Part shown: one piece after another, positions 44,983 through 53,503 of the stretch | Layout of the letters: each line of letters opens with the position of its first letter | Numbering within the stretch: position 1 is the first letter of the stretch | Source: Streptomyces longhuiensis | Lineage (GTDB): Bacteria; Actinomycetota; Actinomycetes; Streptomycetales; Streptomycetaceae | Reading direction: 5' to 3' | Assembly: GCF_020616555.1 (NCBI RefSeq) | Contig: NZ_CP085173.1 | Span: 7,580,001 to 7,644,000, forward strand | DNA length: 64,000 nucleotides | Notes under the pieces: generated by a model | Database searches by the model: none | Told to the model about the DNA's origin: nothing | The model's input: only the letters and a program-made list of their open reading frames with translations | Translations under genes and position numbers: made by a program

Positions 44983-46341
44983 GTGCGCACCTCCACCCGT
45001 ATCGCCCTCGCGGCCTCCGCGGCCGCCCTGCTCATCGGCTGTGCCTCCGCTCCCGCGTCCTCCTCACCGGGGGACGCGGGGGCGGGGGGCCGGGTCCTGG
45101 TCTTCTCCAAGACCGCGGGCTTCCGCCACGACTCGATCCCCGAGGGGATCGCCGCCGTGAAGGACCTGGGCGCGGCCAACGGCTTCGCCGTCGACGCCAC
45201 CGAGGACGCCGGCGCCTTCACCGACGCCAATCTGCGCCGCTACGACGCCGTCGTCTTCCTCTCCACCACCGGTGACGTGCTCGGCCCCGACCAGCAGACC
45301 GCCTTCGAGCACTACATCAAGAAGGGCGGCGGCTACGTCGGCGTCCACGCGGCCGCCGACACCGAGTACGACTGGCCGTTCTACGGCGGCCTCGCCGGCG
45401 CCTACTTCCAGAACCACCCGGCGATCCAGCCCGCCACGGTCAAGGTCGAGGACCGGGGCAACCCGGCCACCGCCCACCTCGCCCCGACGTGGAACCGCAC
45501 GGACGAGTGGTACAACTACCGCTCCAACCCGCGCGAACACGCCCACGTCCTCGCCTCGCTCGACGAGTCGTCGTACACCGGCGGCACGATGGCGGGCGAC
45601 CACCCCATCTCCTGGTGCCAGAACTACCAGGGCGGCCGCTCCTTCTACACCGGCGCGGGCCACACCAAGGAGTCGTACGCCGACCCGGCCTTCCGGCAGC
45701 ACCTGCTCGGCGGGATCCGCTGGGCGAGTGGCGCCGCGCAGGCCGACTGTCGGCCCGAGAGCGGCTACACGTCCCTGTTCGACGGGACCGCCGAGTCGCT
45801 CAAGGACTGGAAGCAGGCCGGACCCGGCTCCTTCGAGCTCTCGGACGACGGCACGCTCACCTCGTCCGGCGGCATGGGCATGCTCTGGTACGCGGGCCGC
45901 TCACTCGGCTCGTACTCCCTGAAGCTCGACTGGAAGATGGCCGGGGACGACAACTCCGGTGTCTTCGTGGGCTTCCCGGAGTCCGACGACCCCTGGTCGG
46001 CCGTGAACAACGGCTACGAGGTCCAGATCGACGCGACCGACGCACCCGACCGCACCACCGGGTCCGTCTACAGCTTCCAGTCGGCCGACGTGAAGAAGCG
46101 CGACCGCGCGCTGAACCCGCCGGGGGAGTGGAACACGTACGAGATCCGGGTCGAGGGCGAGCACCTGCGGATCTGGCTCAACGGCGTGAAGGTCAACGAC
46201 TTCACCAACACCGACCCCGCCCGGAGCCTGCGCGACGGGTACGTCGGGATCCAGAACCACGGCAACGACGACCAGGTGTCCTTCCGTGACATCCGGGTCA
46301 AGGACCTGCCCGCGAAGCCGGGCGCCGGGTCCGGCCACTAG
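44983..46341 (+). CDS. ThuA-domain plus DUF1080 (3-keto-glycoside hydrolase-like) lipoprotein
   Basis: 452 aa. Lipobox LLIGC places Cys at about residue 20, so the protein is membrane-anchored outside. Residues about 38-250 are a ThuA glutamine-amidotransferase-like fold (VLVFSKTAGFRHDSIPEGI, GGGYVGVHAAADTEYDW, GGRSFYTGAGHTKESY), as in trehalose-utilisation ThuA. Residues about 257-445 are DUF1080 (SLFDGTAESLKDW, GVFVGFPE, GEWNTYEIRVEGEHLRIWLNGVKVNDF), a fold found in 3-keto-disaccharide hydrolases. It lies 15 bp after the sugar dehydrogenase gene, suggesting oxidation followed by keto-glycoside cleavage. Confidence 0.9.
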   Translation: MRTSTRIALAASAAALLIGCASAPASSSPGDAGAGGRVLVFSKTAGFRHDSIPEGIAAVKDLGAANGFAVDATEDAGAFTDANLRRYDAVVFLSTTGDVLGPDQQTAFEHYIKKGGGYVGVHAAADTEYDWPFYGGLAGAYFQNHPAIQPATVKVEDRGNPATAHLAPTWNRTDEWYNYRSNPREHAHVLASLDESSYTGGTMAGDHPISWCQNYQGGRSFYTGAGHTKESYADPAFRQHLLGGIRWASGAAQADCRPESGYTSLFDGTAESLKDWKQAGPGSFELSDDGTLTSSGGMGMLWYAGRSLGSYSLKLDWKMAGDDNSGVFVGFPESDDPWSAVNNGYEVQIDATDAPDRTTGSVYSFQSADVKKRDRALNPPGEWNTYEIRVEGEHLRIWLNGVKVNDFTNTDPARSLRDGYVGIQNHGNDDQVSFRDIRVKDLPAKPGAGSGH

Positions 46342-46381
46342 ACGACGGCGGGCGGGGGACGCCGGACCCCCGCCCGTCGTC
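46341..46381 (+). terminator. Strong hairpin between the ThuA/DUF1080 gene and the Ebo-like operon
   Basis: GACGACG, a three-base bulge, and GGCGGGGG pair with CCCCCGCC and CGTCGTC around an 8-nt loop; the 5' arm starts at the last base of the TAG stop codon. It would separate, at least partly, transcription of the secreted enzymes from the genes downstream. Confidence 0.7.
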
Positions 46382-46436
46382 CCGCACCACCACCGCAACT
46401 CCGGTTCCCGGTTCGCGTACGACAAGGAGGCTGCCC

Positions 46437-47555
46437 ATGTCCGCCGAACCCACGTCCCCCACCGCCCGCTTCGGAGTCTGGCTCATCGGGGCCCGTGGCT
46501 CCGTCGCCACCACCGCGGTCGCGGGCTGCGCCGCCGTCGGCGCGGGCCTGCACCCCCCGACCGGCATGGTCACCGAGACCGAACCCTTCGCGGGCGCCGG
46601 TCTGCCAACGTTGTCGTCGCTCGTCTTCGGCGGGCACGACACGGTCGACTGCCCCCTGCCCAAACGCGCCGAACACCTCGCCGCCGGAGGCGTCCTGCCG
46701 TACGGCCTGCCGGCCGCGGTCGGCGCCGAACTCGCCGCCGCCGACCGGGAGATACGCCCCGGAGGCCCCCAGCCGGGGGACTCCCGCTCCGACGACGAAC
46801 TCGTCGCCGACTTCGCCGCCGACATCCGTGACTTCGTCGACCGCGGCGGACTCGCCGGCGCCGTCGTCGTGAACGTGGCGTCCACGGAACCCGCCCCCGA
46901 CAGCAGCCGGCTGCCCGCCAGCTCCCTCTACGCGGCGGCCGCCCTGCGCGCGGGCTGCCCGTACGTCAACTTCACCCCCTCCACCGGCCTGCACCACCCC
47001 TCGCTCGCCGATCTCGCCGCCACCAGCGGCCTGCCCCACGCGGGGCGCGACGGCAAGACCGGCCAGACCCTCCTGCGGTCCGTGCTCGCGCCGATGTTCC
47101 TCCAGCGCTCCCTGTCCGTGCGGGCCTGGTCCGGCACCAACCTCCTCGGCGGCGGCGACGGCGCCGCGCTCGCCGACCCCGGTGCCGCAGCGGCGAAGAA
47201 CGCGGGCAAGGAACGCGTCCTCGCCGACGCGCTCGGGGCCGCGCCCGAGGGCGAGGTCCACATCGACGACGTGCCCGCGCTCGGCGACTGGAAGACGGCC
47301 TGGGACCACATCGCCTTCGACGGGTTCCTCGGCTCCCGCATGATCCTCCAGACGATCTGGCAGGGCTGCGACTCCGCGCTCGCCGCCCCCCTCGTCCTCG
47401 ATCTGGCCCGCCTCCTCCTGCGCGCCCACGAGAAGGGTGTCGAGGGGCCCCTGCCCGAACTCGGCTTCTACTTCAAGGACCCCGACGGCGACGCGTCCCC
47501 CGCGCTCGCCGAGCAGTACGCGACCCTGCTCGGTTTCGCTGGACGCCTGCGGTGA
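46437..47555 (+). CDS. Inositol-3-phosphate synthase-like sugar-phosphate cyclase (Ebo-like operon)
   Basis: 372 aa. NAD-binding motif GVWLIGARGSVATTAVAG; MIPS landmarks NFTPSTG, GRDGKTGQTLLRSVLAP, AWSGTNLLGG, LGDWKTAWDHIAFDGFLGSRM and WQGCDSALAAPLVLDL. MIPS converts glucose-6-phosphate to myo-inositol-3-phosphate with internal NAD redox. AAGGAGG precedes ATG 46437. Its stop overlaps the prenyltransferase GTG. In known ebo loci this position is held by a 3-dehydroquinate-synthase-like cyclase (EboD), so both variants start with a cyclitol-forming enzyme. It probably serves a dedicated pathway rather than general inositol supply. Confidence 0.88.
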   Translation: MSAEPTSPTARFGVWLIGARGSVATTAVAGCAAVGAGLHPPTGMVTETEPFAGAGLPTLSSLVFGGHDTVDCPLPKRAEHLAAGGVLPYGLPAAVGAELAAADREIRPGGPQPGDSRSDDELVADFAADIRDFVDRGGLAGAVVVNVASTEPAPDSSRLPASSLYAAAALRAGCPYVNFTPSTGLHHPSLADLAATSGLPHAGRDGKTGQTLLRSVLAPMFLQRSLSVRAWSGTNLLGGGDGAALADPGAAAAKNAGKERVLADALGAAPEGEVHIDDVPALGDWKTAWDHIAFDGFLGSRMILQTIWQGCDSALAAPLVLDLARLLLRAHEKGVEGPLPELGFYFKDPDGDASPALAEQYATLLGFAGRLR

Positions 47556-48526
47556 CCGGCCGCGCGCAGCACCTGCGGGCCTGGGCCGAACTCCTGCGTC
47601 TGCCCGCCCTGTTCACGGTCCCCGGCGACGCGCTCGCGGGCGCGTCCGCGGTGGGCCTGCGCCCCGGCCGGGGCACCTTCCTCGCCATCGGGTCGTCCCT
47701 GTGCCTCTACGAGGCGGGGATGGCCCTCAACGACTGGGCGGACCGCGCCGAGGACGCCGTGGACCGCCCGCACCGCCCGCTGCCGTCAGGGCGAATCCGC
47801 CCCGCAGCGGCCCTCGCGGCAGCGGGCGCCTTCACGGCGGGAGGTCTGGCCCTGGCTCACCGGGCGGGCCGCCCGGCGACACTGCTGGCAACCGCTCTGG
47901 CCGGCACGGTCTGGGCGTACGACCTCGGCCTGAAGAGGACCCAGGCGGGTCCGGTGGCCATGGCAGCGGCGAGAGGGCTGGACGTCCTGCTCGGGGCGGC
48001 CGCCACAGCCCCCCGCCGCGGGCAGGCGTTCCGCAAGGCGGGACGGGTGGGCACAGCCCCGGACGCCGGGGACCCGGAACACGGCCTGGGGGCCGCTCTC
48101 CCCACGGCGACAACGATCGCCGCCCACATCCTCGCTGTCACCACGGTGTCCCGCAACGAGACCCAGGGAGGCAACACCGCAGCCCCCCTGGCCGCCCTGG
48201 CCGCGTCCCTCACCCTGGCCCGGTGGACGGGCCGTACCCACGAACTCCCGGCAGGCCGGCGGGTAGCAGCCGCCCCCGGCCTGTCGGGCTCCATCACCAC
48301 GGCCCTGGCGGCCGCCTACGCGGGGGCGACGGCCCGCCCCTACTTCCACGCGGCCCTCAACCCCTCCCCACCCCTCACCCAACGCGCAGTGGGCGCGGGC
48401 ATCCGTTCCCTGATCCCCCTCCAGGCGGCCCTGGCCGCCAGGGCCGGCGCCCCCAGGACCGCCCTGATCACCGCCGCCCTCGCGCCGCTCGCGCAGCGCA
48501 TCGCCCCGAAGGTGAGCGTCACATGA
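47552..48526 (+). CDS. UbiA-family prenyltransferase (SCO3242/EboC-like)
   Basis: 324 aa, about eight helices. The Mg-prenyl-diphosphate motif is ALNDWADRAEDAVDRPHRPLPSG (NDxxD type, about residues 52-74), with a second loop VWAYDLGLKRT. UbiA enzymes attach a prenyl chain to a polar acceptor in the membrane; here the likely acceptor derives from the cyclitol made upstream. GTG start overlaps the MIPS stop; the stop overlaps the next ATG (ATGA). The C-terminal half is Ala/Arg-rich and less conserved. Confidence 0.85.
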   Translation: MTGRAQHLRAWAELLRLPALFTVPGDALAGASAVGLRPGRGTFLAIGSSLCLYEAGMALNDWADRAEDAVDRPHRPLPSGRIRPAAALAAAGAFTAGGLALAHRAGRPATLLATALAGTVWAYDLGLKRTQAGPVAMAAARGLDVLLGAAATAPRRGQAFRKAGRVGTAPDAGDPEHGLGAALPTATTIAAHILAVTTVSRNETQGGNTAAPLAALAASLTLARWTGRTHELPAGRRVAAAPGLSGSITTALAAAYAGATARPYFHAALNPSPPLTQRAVGAGIRSLIPLQAALAARAGAPRTALITAALAPLAQRIAPKVSVT

Positions 48527-49374
48527 CCATCCGCTGGGGATACGGCACCAACGGCCTGACCGACCTCCGCCTGGAGGACGCCCTCGCGGTCCTCGCCGAC
48601 CTGGGCTACGACGGCGTCGGCCTCACCCTCGACCACATGCACCTGGACCCCCTGGTCCCCGACCTGCCCACCCGCACCCGGCAGGTGGCCCGCGTCCTCG
48701 ACCGGCACGGCCTGAGCGTCACCGTCGAGACGGGCGCCCGCTACGTCCTCGACCCGCGCCGCAAGCACGGCCCCTCGCTCCTCGACCCCGACCCGGACGC
48801 GAGAGCCTCCCGTACCAGGCTGCTCATCAGGGCCGTGCAGGTCGCCGCAGACCTCGGCGCCCACGCCGTGCACTGCTTCAGCGGCATCACCCCGGACGGC
48901 ACGGACGACGGCACCGCGTGGAAGCGGCTCGCCGACGCGCTGGCCCCCGTCCTCGACGCGGCCTCCGCCGCCGGTGTCCCGCTGGCCATCGAGCCCGAGC
49001 CCGGCCACCTCCTGGCCACGCTCGCCGACTTCCACTACCTCCGCGAGGAGTTCGGCGGCCCCGAGGCGCTCGGTCTCACCCTGGACATCGGCCACTGCCA
49101 GTGCCTGGAGCCGTTGCCGCCCGCCGACTGTGTGCGCGAAGCCGCCCCCTGGCTGAAGCATGTACAGATCGAGGACATGCGACGGGGCGTCCACGAGCAC
49201 CTCCCGTTCGGCGACGGCGAGATCGACTTCCCGCCGGTGCTCGAAGCCCTCGAAGCCACCGGCTACCAGGGACTGGCGGTCGTGGAACTGCCCCGCCACT
49301 CCCACGCGGGACCCCAGCTCGCCGAGGAATCGCTGCGGTTCCTCCGCGTCGCCGCCGAAGGAGGCACCCCATGA
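48523..49374 (+). CDS. TIM-barrel sugar phosphate isomerase/epimerase (Ebo-like operon)
   Basis: 283 aa AP_endonuc_2-type barrel: GYGTNGLTDLRLEDALAVLADLGYDGVGLTLDHMHLD, the metal-ligand segments LAIEPEPGHLL, LTLDIGHCQCLEP, KHVQIEDMRRGVHEHLPFGDGEIDF and VVELPRHSHAG. The pattern matches hydroxypyruvate isomerase/inosose-like enzymes. ATGA overlaps at both ends. It likely isomerises or epimerises a cyclitol or sugar intermediate; substrate unknown. Confidence 0.87.
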   Translation: MTIRWGYGTNGLTDLRLEDALAVLADLGYDGVGLTLDHMHLDPLVPDLPTRTRQVARVLDRHGLSVTVETGARYVLDPRRKHGPSLLDPDPDARASRTRLLIRAVQVAADLGAHAVHCFSGITPDGTDDGTAWKRLADALAPVLDAASAAGVPLAIEPEPGHLLATLADFHYLREEFGGPEALGLTLDIGHCQCLEPLPPADCVREAAPWLKHVQIEDMRRGVHEHLPFGDGEIDFPPVLEALEATGYQGLAVVELPRHSHAGPQLAEESLRFLRVAAEGGTP

Positions 49375-50009
49375 CCGGCACACCTCCCGGCATCGCCGCC
49401 CTCCGCGCCCGCACCGACGCCTCCCTCGGTGAGACGGCCCGCACATGGCTCGACAAGGCCGCGGCAGAGGCCGCCGCAGATGACGCGGACGGTCAACAGG
49501 CTTATCCAACATGGGAGGTGCGGTTCGCCGAAGCCGGGCGCCGTTGCGGTGCCGAGCACGCCGACAGCGCCCGCATCGTCCTGCTGCACGCGGCCCGCGC
49601 CGACACCGCCACCCTCACCCGGCTCTACGAACAGGGCGCCGCCGCCGAACGCCGCGCCGTCCTCGCGGCCCTTCCCCACCTCGTCGCGGGACCCGAAGCG
49701 CTGCCCCTCGTCGAGGACGCGCTGCGCACGAACGACACCCGGCTCGTCGCCGCCGCCGTCGGTCCCTACGCCGCCGAGCACCTCACCGCGCACCACTGGC
49801 GGCACGCCGTCCTGAAGTGCCTCTTCACCGGCGTACCGGTGTCCGCCGTCGCCGAGCTCGCCGAACGCGCCCGCGGCGACGCCGAACTCGCCCGCATGCT
49901 CGGCGACTACGCGAACGAGCGCACCGCCGCGGGCCGTCCCGTCCCCGACGACCTGCACCGCGTACTGGCCCTGACCACGCCACCTCCCCACAAGGCCGAG
50001 GAGTCCTGA
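49371..50009 (+). CDS. EboA-domain protein
   Basis: 212 aa, all-helical. It has the EboA-type arrangement: WDxxEVRFAEAGRRCG, ARIVLLHAA, LTRLYEQGAAAERRAVLAALPHL, DALRTNDTRLVAAAVGPYAAEHL, HHWRHAVLKCLFTGVPVSAV. No enzyme motif is known; in ebo loci the protein is conserved but uncharacterised. Overlaps ATGA upstream and TGATG downstream. Around 49490-49515 a short run of codons is AT-rich (caa cag gct tat cca aca), unlike its neighbours. Confidence 0.83.
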   Translation: MTGTPPGIAALRARTDASLGETARTWLDKAAAEAAADDADGQQAYPTWEVRFAEAGRRCGAEHADSARIVLLHAARADTATLTRLYEQGAAAERRAVLAALPHLVAGPEALPLVEDALRTNDTRLVAAAVGPYAAEHLTAHHWRHAVLKCLFTGVPVSAVAELAERARGDAELARMLGDYANERTAAGRPVPDDLHRVLALTTPPPHKAEES

Positions 50010-50857
50010 TGCGCATCTTCGACCCGCACATCCACATGACGTCGCGCACCACCGACGACTACGAGGCCATGTACGCCGCCGGCGTACGGGCGATCGTCGA
50101 GCCGTCCTTCTGGCTCGGCCAGCCCCGCACCTCGCCCGCCTCGTTCTTCGACTACTTCGACGCACTCCTCGGCTGGGAGCCCTTCCGCGCCGCGCAGTAC
50201 GGGATCGCCCACCACTGCACGCTCGCCCTCAACCCCAAGGAGGCGAACGACCCGCGCTGCACGCCCGTCCTCGACGCGCTGCCCCGCTACCTCGTCAAGG
50301 ACAACGTCGTCGCCGTCGGCGAGATCGGCTACGACTCCATGACCCCCGCCGAGGACACCGCGCTCGCCGCCCAGCTCCAGCTCGCCGCCGACCACGAACT
50401 CCCCGCGCTCGTGCACACCCCGCACCGCGACAAGCTCGCCGGACTGCGCCGCACCCTGGACGTCGTGCGCGAGTCGGCCCTCCCGCTCGACCGCGTCCTG
50501 ATCGACCACCTCAACGAGACCACGGTGAAGGAGGCCAAGAACGCGGGCTGCTGGCTCGGGTTCTCCGTCTACCCCGACACCAAGATGGACGAGGAGCGGA
50601 TGGTCGCGATCCTCACCGAGTACGGACCCGAGCAGGTCCTCGTCAACTCGGCCGCCGACTGGGGCAAGAGCGATCCGCTCAAGACCCGCAAGGTCGCCGA
50701 CGCGATGCTGAAGGCCGGCTTCACCGAGGACGACGTCGACCGCGTCCTGTGGCGCAACCCCGTCACGTTCTACGGCCTCAGCGGCCGGCTCGATCTCGAC
50801 GTCGCGGGGACCGACGCCACCCACGAGGGGAACTCCATCCTGCGCGGCGGGGCGTGA
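50009..50857 (+). CDS. TatD-family metal-dependent hydrolase (EboB-like)
   Basis: 282 aa amidohydrolase-fold protein. Metal ligands: DPHIHM at residues 5-10, Glu in VAVGEIGYD, His in LVHTPHRDK and LIDHLNE, and Asp in NSAADWGKS. TatD proteins are usually nucleases, but this branch occurs in ebo loci and may hydrolyse a small metabolite. Start ATG overlaps the EboA stop by one base (TGATG). Three bp separate it from the EboE gene. Confidence 0.88.
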   Translation: MRIFDPHIHMTSRTTDDYEAMYAAGVRAIVEPSFWLGQPRTSPASFFDYFDALLGWEPFRAAQYGIAHHCTLALNPKEANDPRCTPVLDALPRYLVKDNVVAVGEIGYDSMTPAEDTALAAQLQLAADHELPALVHTPHRDKLAGLRRTLDVVRESALPLDRVLIDHLNETTVKEAKNAGCWLGFSVYPDTKMDEERMVAILTEYGPEQVLVNSAADWGKSDPLKTRKVADAMLKAGFTEDDVDRVLWRNPVTFYGLSGRLDLDVAGTDATHEGNSILRGGA

Positions 50858-50860
50858 GCG

Positions 50861-52030
50861 ATGCGCTTCCGCCACCCCGACGGGTCCACCGTCCACCTCG
50901 CGTACTGCACCAACGTCCATCCCGCCGAGACCCTCGACGGCGTGCTGGCCCAGCTGCGCGACCACTGCGAACCCGTCCGCAAGCGCCTCGGCCGCGACCG
51001 GCTCGGCATCGGCCTGTGGCTCGCCAAGGACGCCGCCCGAGCCCTCACCACCGACCCCGTCGCCCTGCGCGGCCTGCGCACCGAACTCGACCGGCGCGGC
51101 CTCGAGGTCGTCACCCTCAACGGCTTCCCGTACGAGGGGTTCGGCGCCGAAGAGGTCAAGTACCGCGTGTACAAGCCCGACTGGGCCGACCCGGAGCGCC
51201 TCGCGCACACCGCCGACCTGGCCCGTCTCCTCGCCGCGCTGCTCCCCTCCGACGTCACCGAGGGCACCGTCTCCACGCTGCCCCTCGCATGGCGCACCGC
51301 CATCGACCCGGCCCGCCGGGACGTCGCGTACGCCGCGCTCACCACCCTCGCCGAGCGGCTCGACGCCCTGGAGGAGCTGACGGGCCGCTCCATCCGCATC
51401 GGCCTCGAACCCGAGCCGGGCTGCACCGTCGAGACGACCGGCGACGCGATCGCCCCGCTCATGGCCGTGGCCCGCGACCGTATCGGTGTCTGCGTCGACA
51501 CCTGCCATCTCGCCACGTCCTTCGAGGACCCGGCCACCGCGCTCGCCGCCCTCGCCGCCGCCGCGATCCCCGTCGTCAAGTCCCAGCTCTCCGCGGCACT
51601 GCACGCCGAGCACCCCGAAAGGGCCGAGGTCCGCGAGGCGCTCGCCGCCTTCGACGAACCCCGCTTCCTGCACCAGACCCGCACCCTCACCCCCGAAGGG
51701 CTGCGCGGCACCGACGACCTCGGCGAGGCGCTCGCCGGCGGAGCGCTCCCCGACACCGCGCCCTGGCGCGCCCACTTCCACGTACCGCTGCACGCGGCGC
51801 CCGCGGCCCCCCTCACCTCCACGCTCCCGGTGCTCAAGGACACGCTCACGCGTCTGGTCGGCGGCGCGCATCCGCTCACCCGGCACCTGGAGGTCGAGAC
51901 GTACACCTGGCAGGCGCTCCCGCCCGAGCTGCGCCCCCGCGCCCGTACCCAGCTCGCCGACGGCATCGCCGCCGAACTCACCCTGGCCCGCGATCTCCTG
52001 ACGGACCTCGGCCTGAAGGAACTCCCATGA
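50861..52030 (+). CDS. EboE-family protein (TIM barrel, metabolite traffic protein)
   Basis: 389 aa. N-terminal HLAYCTNVHPAETLDGVLAQL is the recognisable EboE motif; later VVTLNGFPYEGFGAEEVKYRVYKPDW, GLEPEPGCTVETT, GVCVDTCHLATSFE and HFHVPLHAAPAAPL give a metal-binding AP_endonuc_2-like barrel. Published work on ebo loci links the genes to supply or export of a secondary-metabolite precursor; the catalytic step of EboE is not known. Its stop overlaps the phosphodiesterase start (ATGA). Confidence 0.87.
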   Translation: MRFRHPDGSTVHLAYCTNVHPAETLDGVLAQLRDHCEPVRKRLGRDRLGIGLWLAKDAARALTTDPVALRGLRTELDRRGLEVVTLNGFPYEGFGAEEVKYRVYKPDWADPERLAHTADLARLLAALLPSDVTEGTVSTLPLAWRTAIDPARRDVAYAALTTLAERLDALEELTGRSIRIGLEPEPGCTVETTGDAIAPLMAVARDRIGVCVDTCHLATSFEDPATALAALAAAAIPVVKSQLSAALHAEHPERAEVREALAAFDEPRFLHQTRTLTPEGLRGTDDLGEALAGGALPDTAPWRAHFHVPLHAAPAAPLTSTLPVLKDTLTRLVGGAHPLTRHLEVETYTWQALPPELRPRARTQLADGIAAELTLARDLLTDLGLKELP

Positions 52031-53451
52031 CAACTCCCGACACGGACACGACAGCCGACCGGACGGAGACGGGCCCCAACCCGCTGCTCGTCCTGGACGT
52101 CGTGGGCCTCACCCCGCGCCTCCTCGACCACATGCCCCACCTCAAATCGCTGGGCCGGACGGGTTCCCAGGCCCACCTCGGCACGGTCCTGCCCGCCGTC
52201 ACCTGCGCCGCCCAGTCGACGTTCCTCACCGGCACCATGCCGTCCGAGCACGGCATCGTCGCCAACGGCTGGTACTTCCGCGAGCTGGGCGACGTACTCC
52301 TGTGGCGTCAGCACAACGGACTCGTCGCCGGCGACAAGCTCTGGGACGCGGCCCGCCGCAGCCACCCCGGGTACACGGTCGCCAACATCTGCTGGTGGTA
52401 CGCCATGGGCGCCGACACCGACATCACCGTCACACCCCGGCCGGTGTACTACGCCGACGGCCGCAAGGAACCCGACTGCTACACCAGGCCGCCGGCCCTG
52501 CACGACGAACTCACCGAGAAACTCGGCACGTTCCCCCTCTTCCACTTCTGGGGCCCGGGCGCCGACCTCGTCTCCAGCCGGTGGATCGTCGACGCGACCC
52601 GCCACATCATGGCCACCCGCCACCCCGACCTGGCGCTGGCCTACGTCCCCCACCTCGACTACGACCTCCAGCGCTTCGGCCCCGACGACCCGCGCTCGCA
52701 CCGGGCGGCGGCCGACCTCGACGCCACCCTCGCGCCACTCCTCGACGACGCGAAGGCCGAGGGCCGCACCGTCGTCGCCCTCTCCGAGTACGGCATCACC
52801 CGTGTCGAGCGGCCCGTCGACATCAACCGCGTCCTGCGCCGGGCCGGACTCCTCGAAGTGCACACGCAGGACGGCATGGAGTACCTCGACCCGATGACGT
52901 CGCGGGCGTTCGCGGTCGCCGACCACCAGATCGCGCACATCTACGTGCGCCGCCCGGAGGACCTCGACATGGTCCGCGAGGCGCTGAAGGACGTGCCCGG
53001 CATCGAACAACTCCTCGACGACGAGGGCAAGAAGGCCCACCATCTCGACCACCCGCGCTCCGGGGAACTCGTCGCCGTCGCCGAGCCCGACGCGTGGTTC
53101 ACGTACTACTACTGGCTCGACGACGACCGCGCGCCCGACTTCGCACAGCTCGTCGAGATCCACCGCAAGCCCGGCTACGACCCCGTCGAGCTGTTCATGG
53201 ACCCCCAGGACCCCTACGTCAAGGTGAAGGCCGCCGGTGCCCTGGCCCGCAAGAAGCTCGGCATGCGCTACCGCATGGCGGTCGTGCCCCTCGATCCCTC
53301 ACCCATCCGCGGCAGCCACGGCCGCCTCCCTTTGAGCGACGACAGTCCCGACGGTCCGCTCATCCTGTGTTCCACCCCCCGCGCCGTCACCGGCCGTGTC
53401 GCGGCCACCGACGTGAAATCGCTGTTGCTCGACCTGGCCGGTCTCGCATGA
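52027..53451 (+). CDS. Alkaline-phosphatase-superfamily nucleotide pyrophosphatase/phosphodiesterase
   Basis: 474 aa. NPP-type core: LLVLDVVGLTPRLLDHMPHLKSL, catalytic Thr in LPAVTCAAQSTFLTGTMPSEHGIVANGW, and metal ligands later in YVPHLDYDLQRFGPDD, LSEYG and VADHQIAHIYV. No signal peptide, so probably cytoplasmic. It could remove a nucleotidyl, phosphate or polyprenyl-phosphate group from the pathway intermediate. ATG overlaps the EboE stop by 4 bp. Confidence 0.86.
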   Translation: MTTPDTDTTADRTETGPNPLLVLDVVGLTPRLLDHMPHLKSLGRTGSQAHLGTVLPAVTCAAQSTFLTGTMPSEHGIVANGWYFRELGDVLLWRQHNGLVAGDKLWDAARRSHPGYTVANICWWYAMGADTDITVTPRPVYYADGRKEPDCYTRPPALHDELTEKLGTFPLFHFWGPGADLVSSRWIVDATRHIMATRHPDLALAYVPHLDYDLQRFGPDDPRSHRAAADLDATLAPLLDDAKAEGRTVVALSEYGITRVERPVDINRVLRRAGLLEVHTQDGMEYLDPMTSRAFAVADHQIAHIYVRRPEDLDMVREALKDVPGIEQLLDDEGKKAHHLDHPRSGELVAVAEPDAWFTYYYWLDDDRAPDFAQLVEIHRKPGYDPVELFMDPQDPYVKVKAAGALARKKLGMRYRMAVVPLDPSPIRGSHGRLPLSDDSPDGPLILCSTPRAVTGRVAATDVKSLLLDLAGLA

Positions 53452-53503
53452 GCCCGGTGCGCATCCGCACACTCCCCGCACCCACCCGAGAAAGAGAGAG
53501 ACC

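Noticed and set aside
46437..47555. Considered as the housekeeping inositol-phosphate synthase
   Set aside because: The stop-start overlap with a prenyltransferase and Ebo-type genes argues for a dedicated pathway; not excluded absolutely without the rest of the genome.
49490..49515. Short AT-rich codon run in the EboA gene as a foreign insertion
   Set aside because: Only about eight codons and no repeat or frame change; too short to distinguish from chance.
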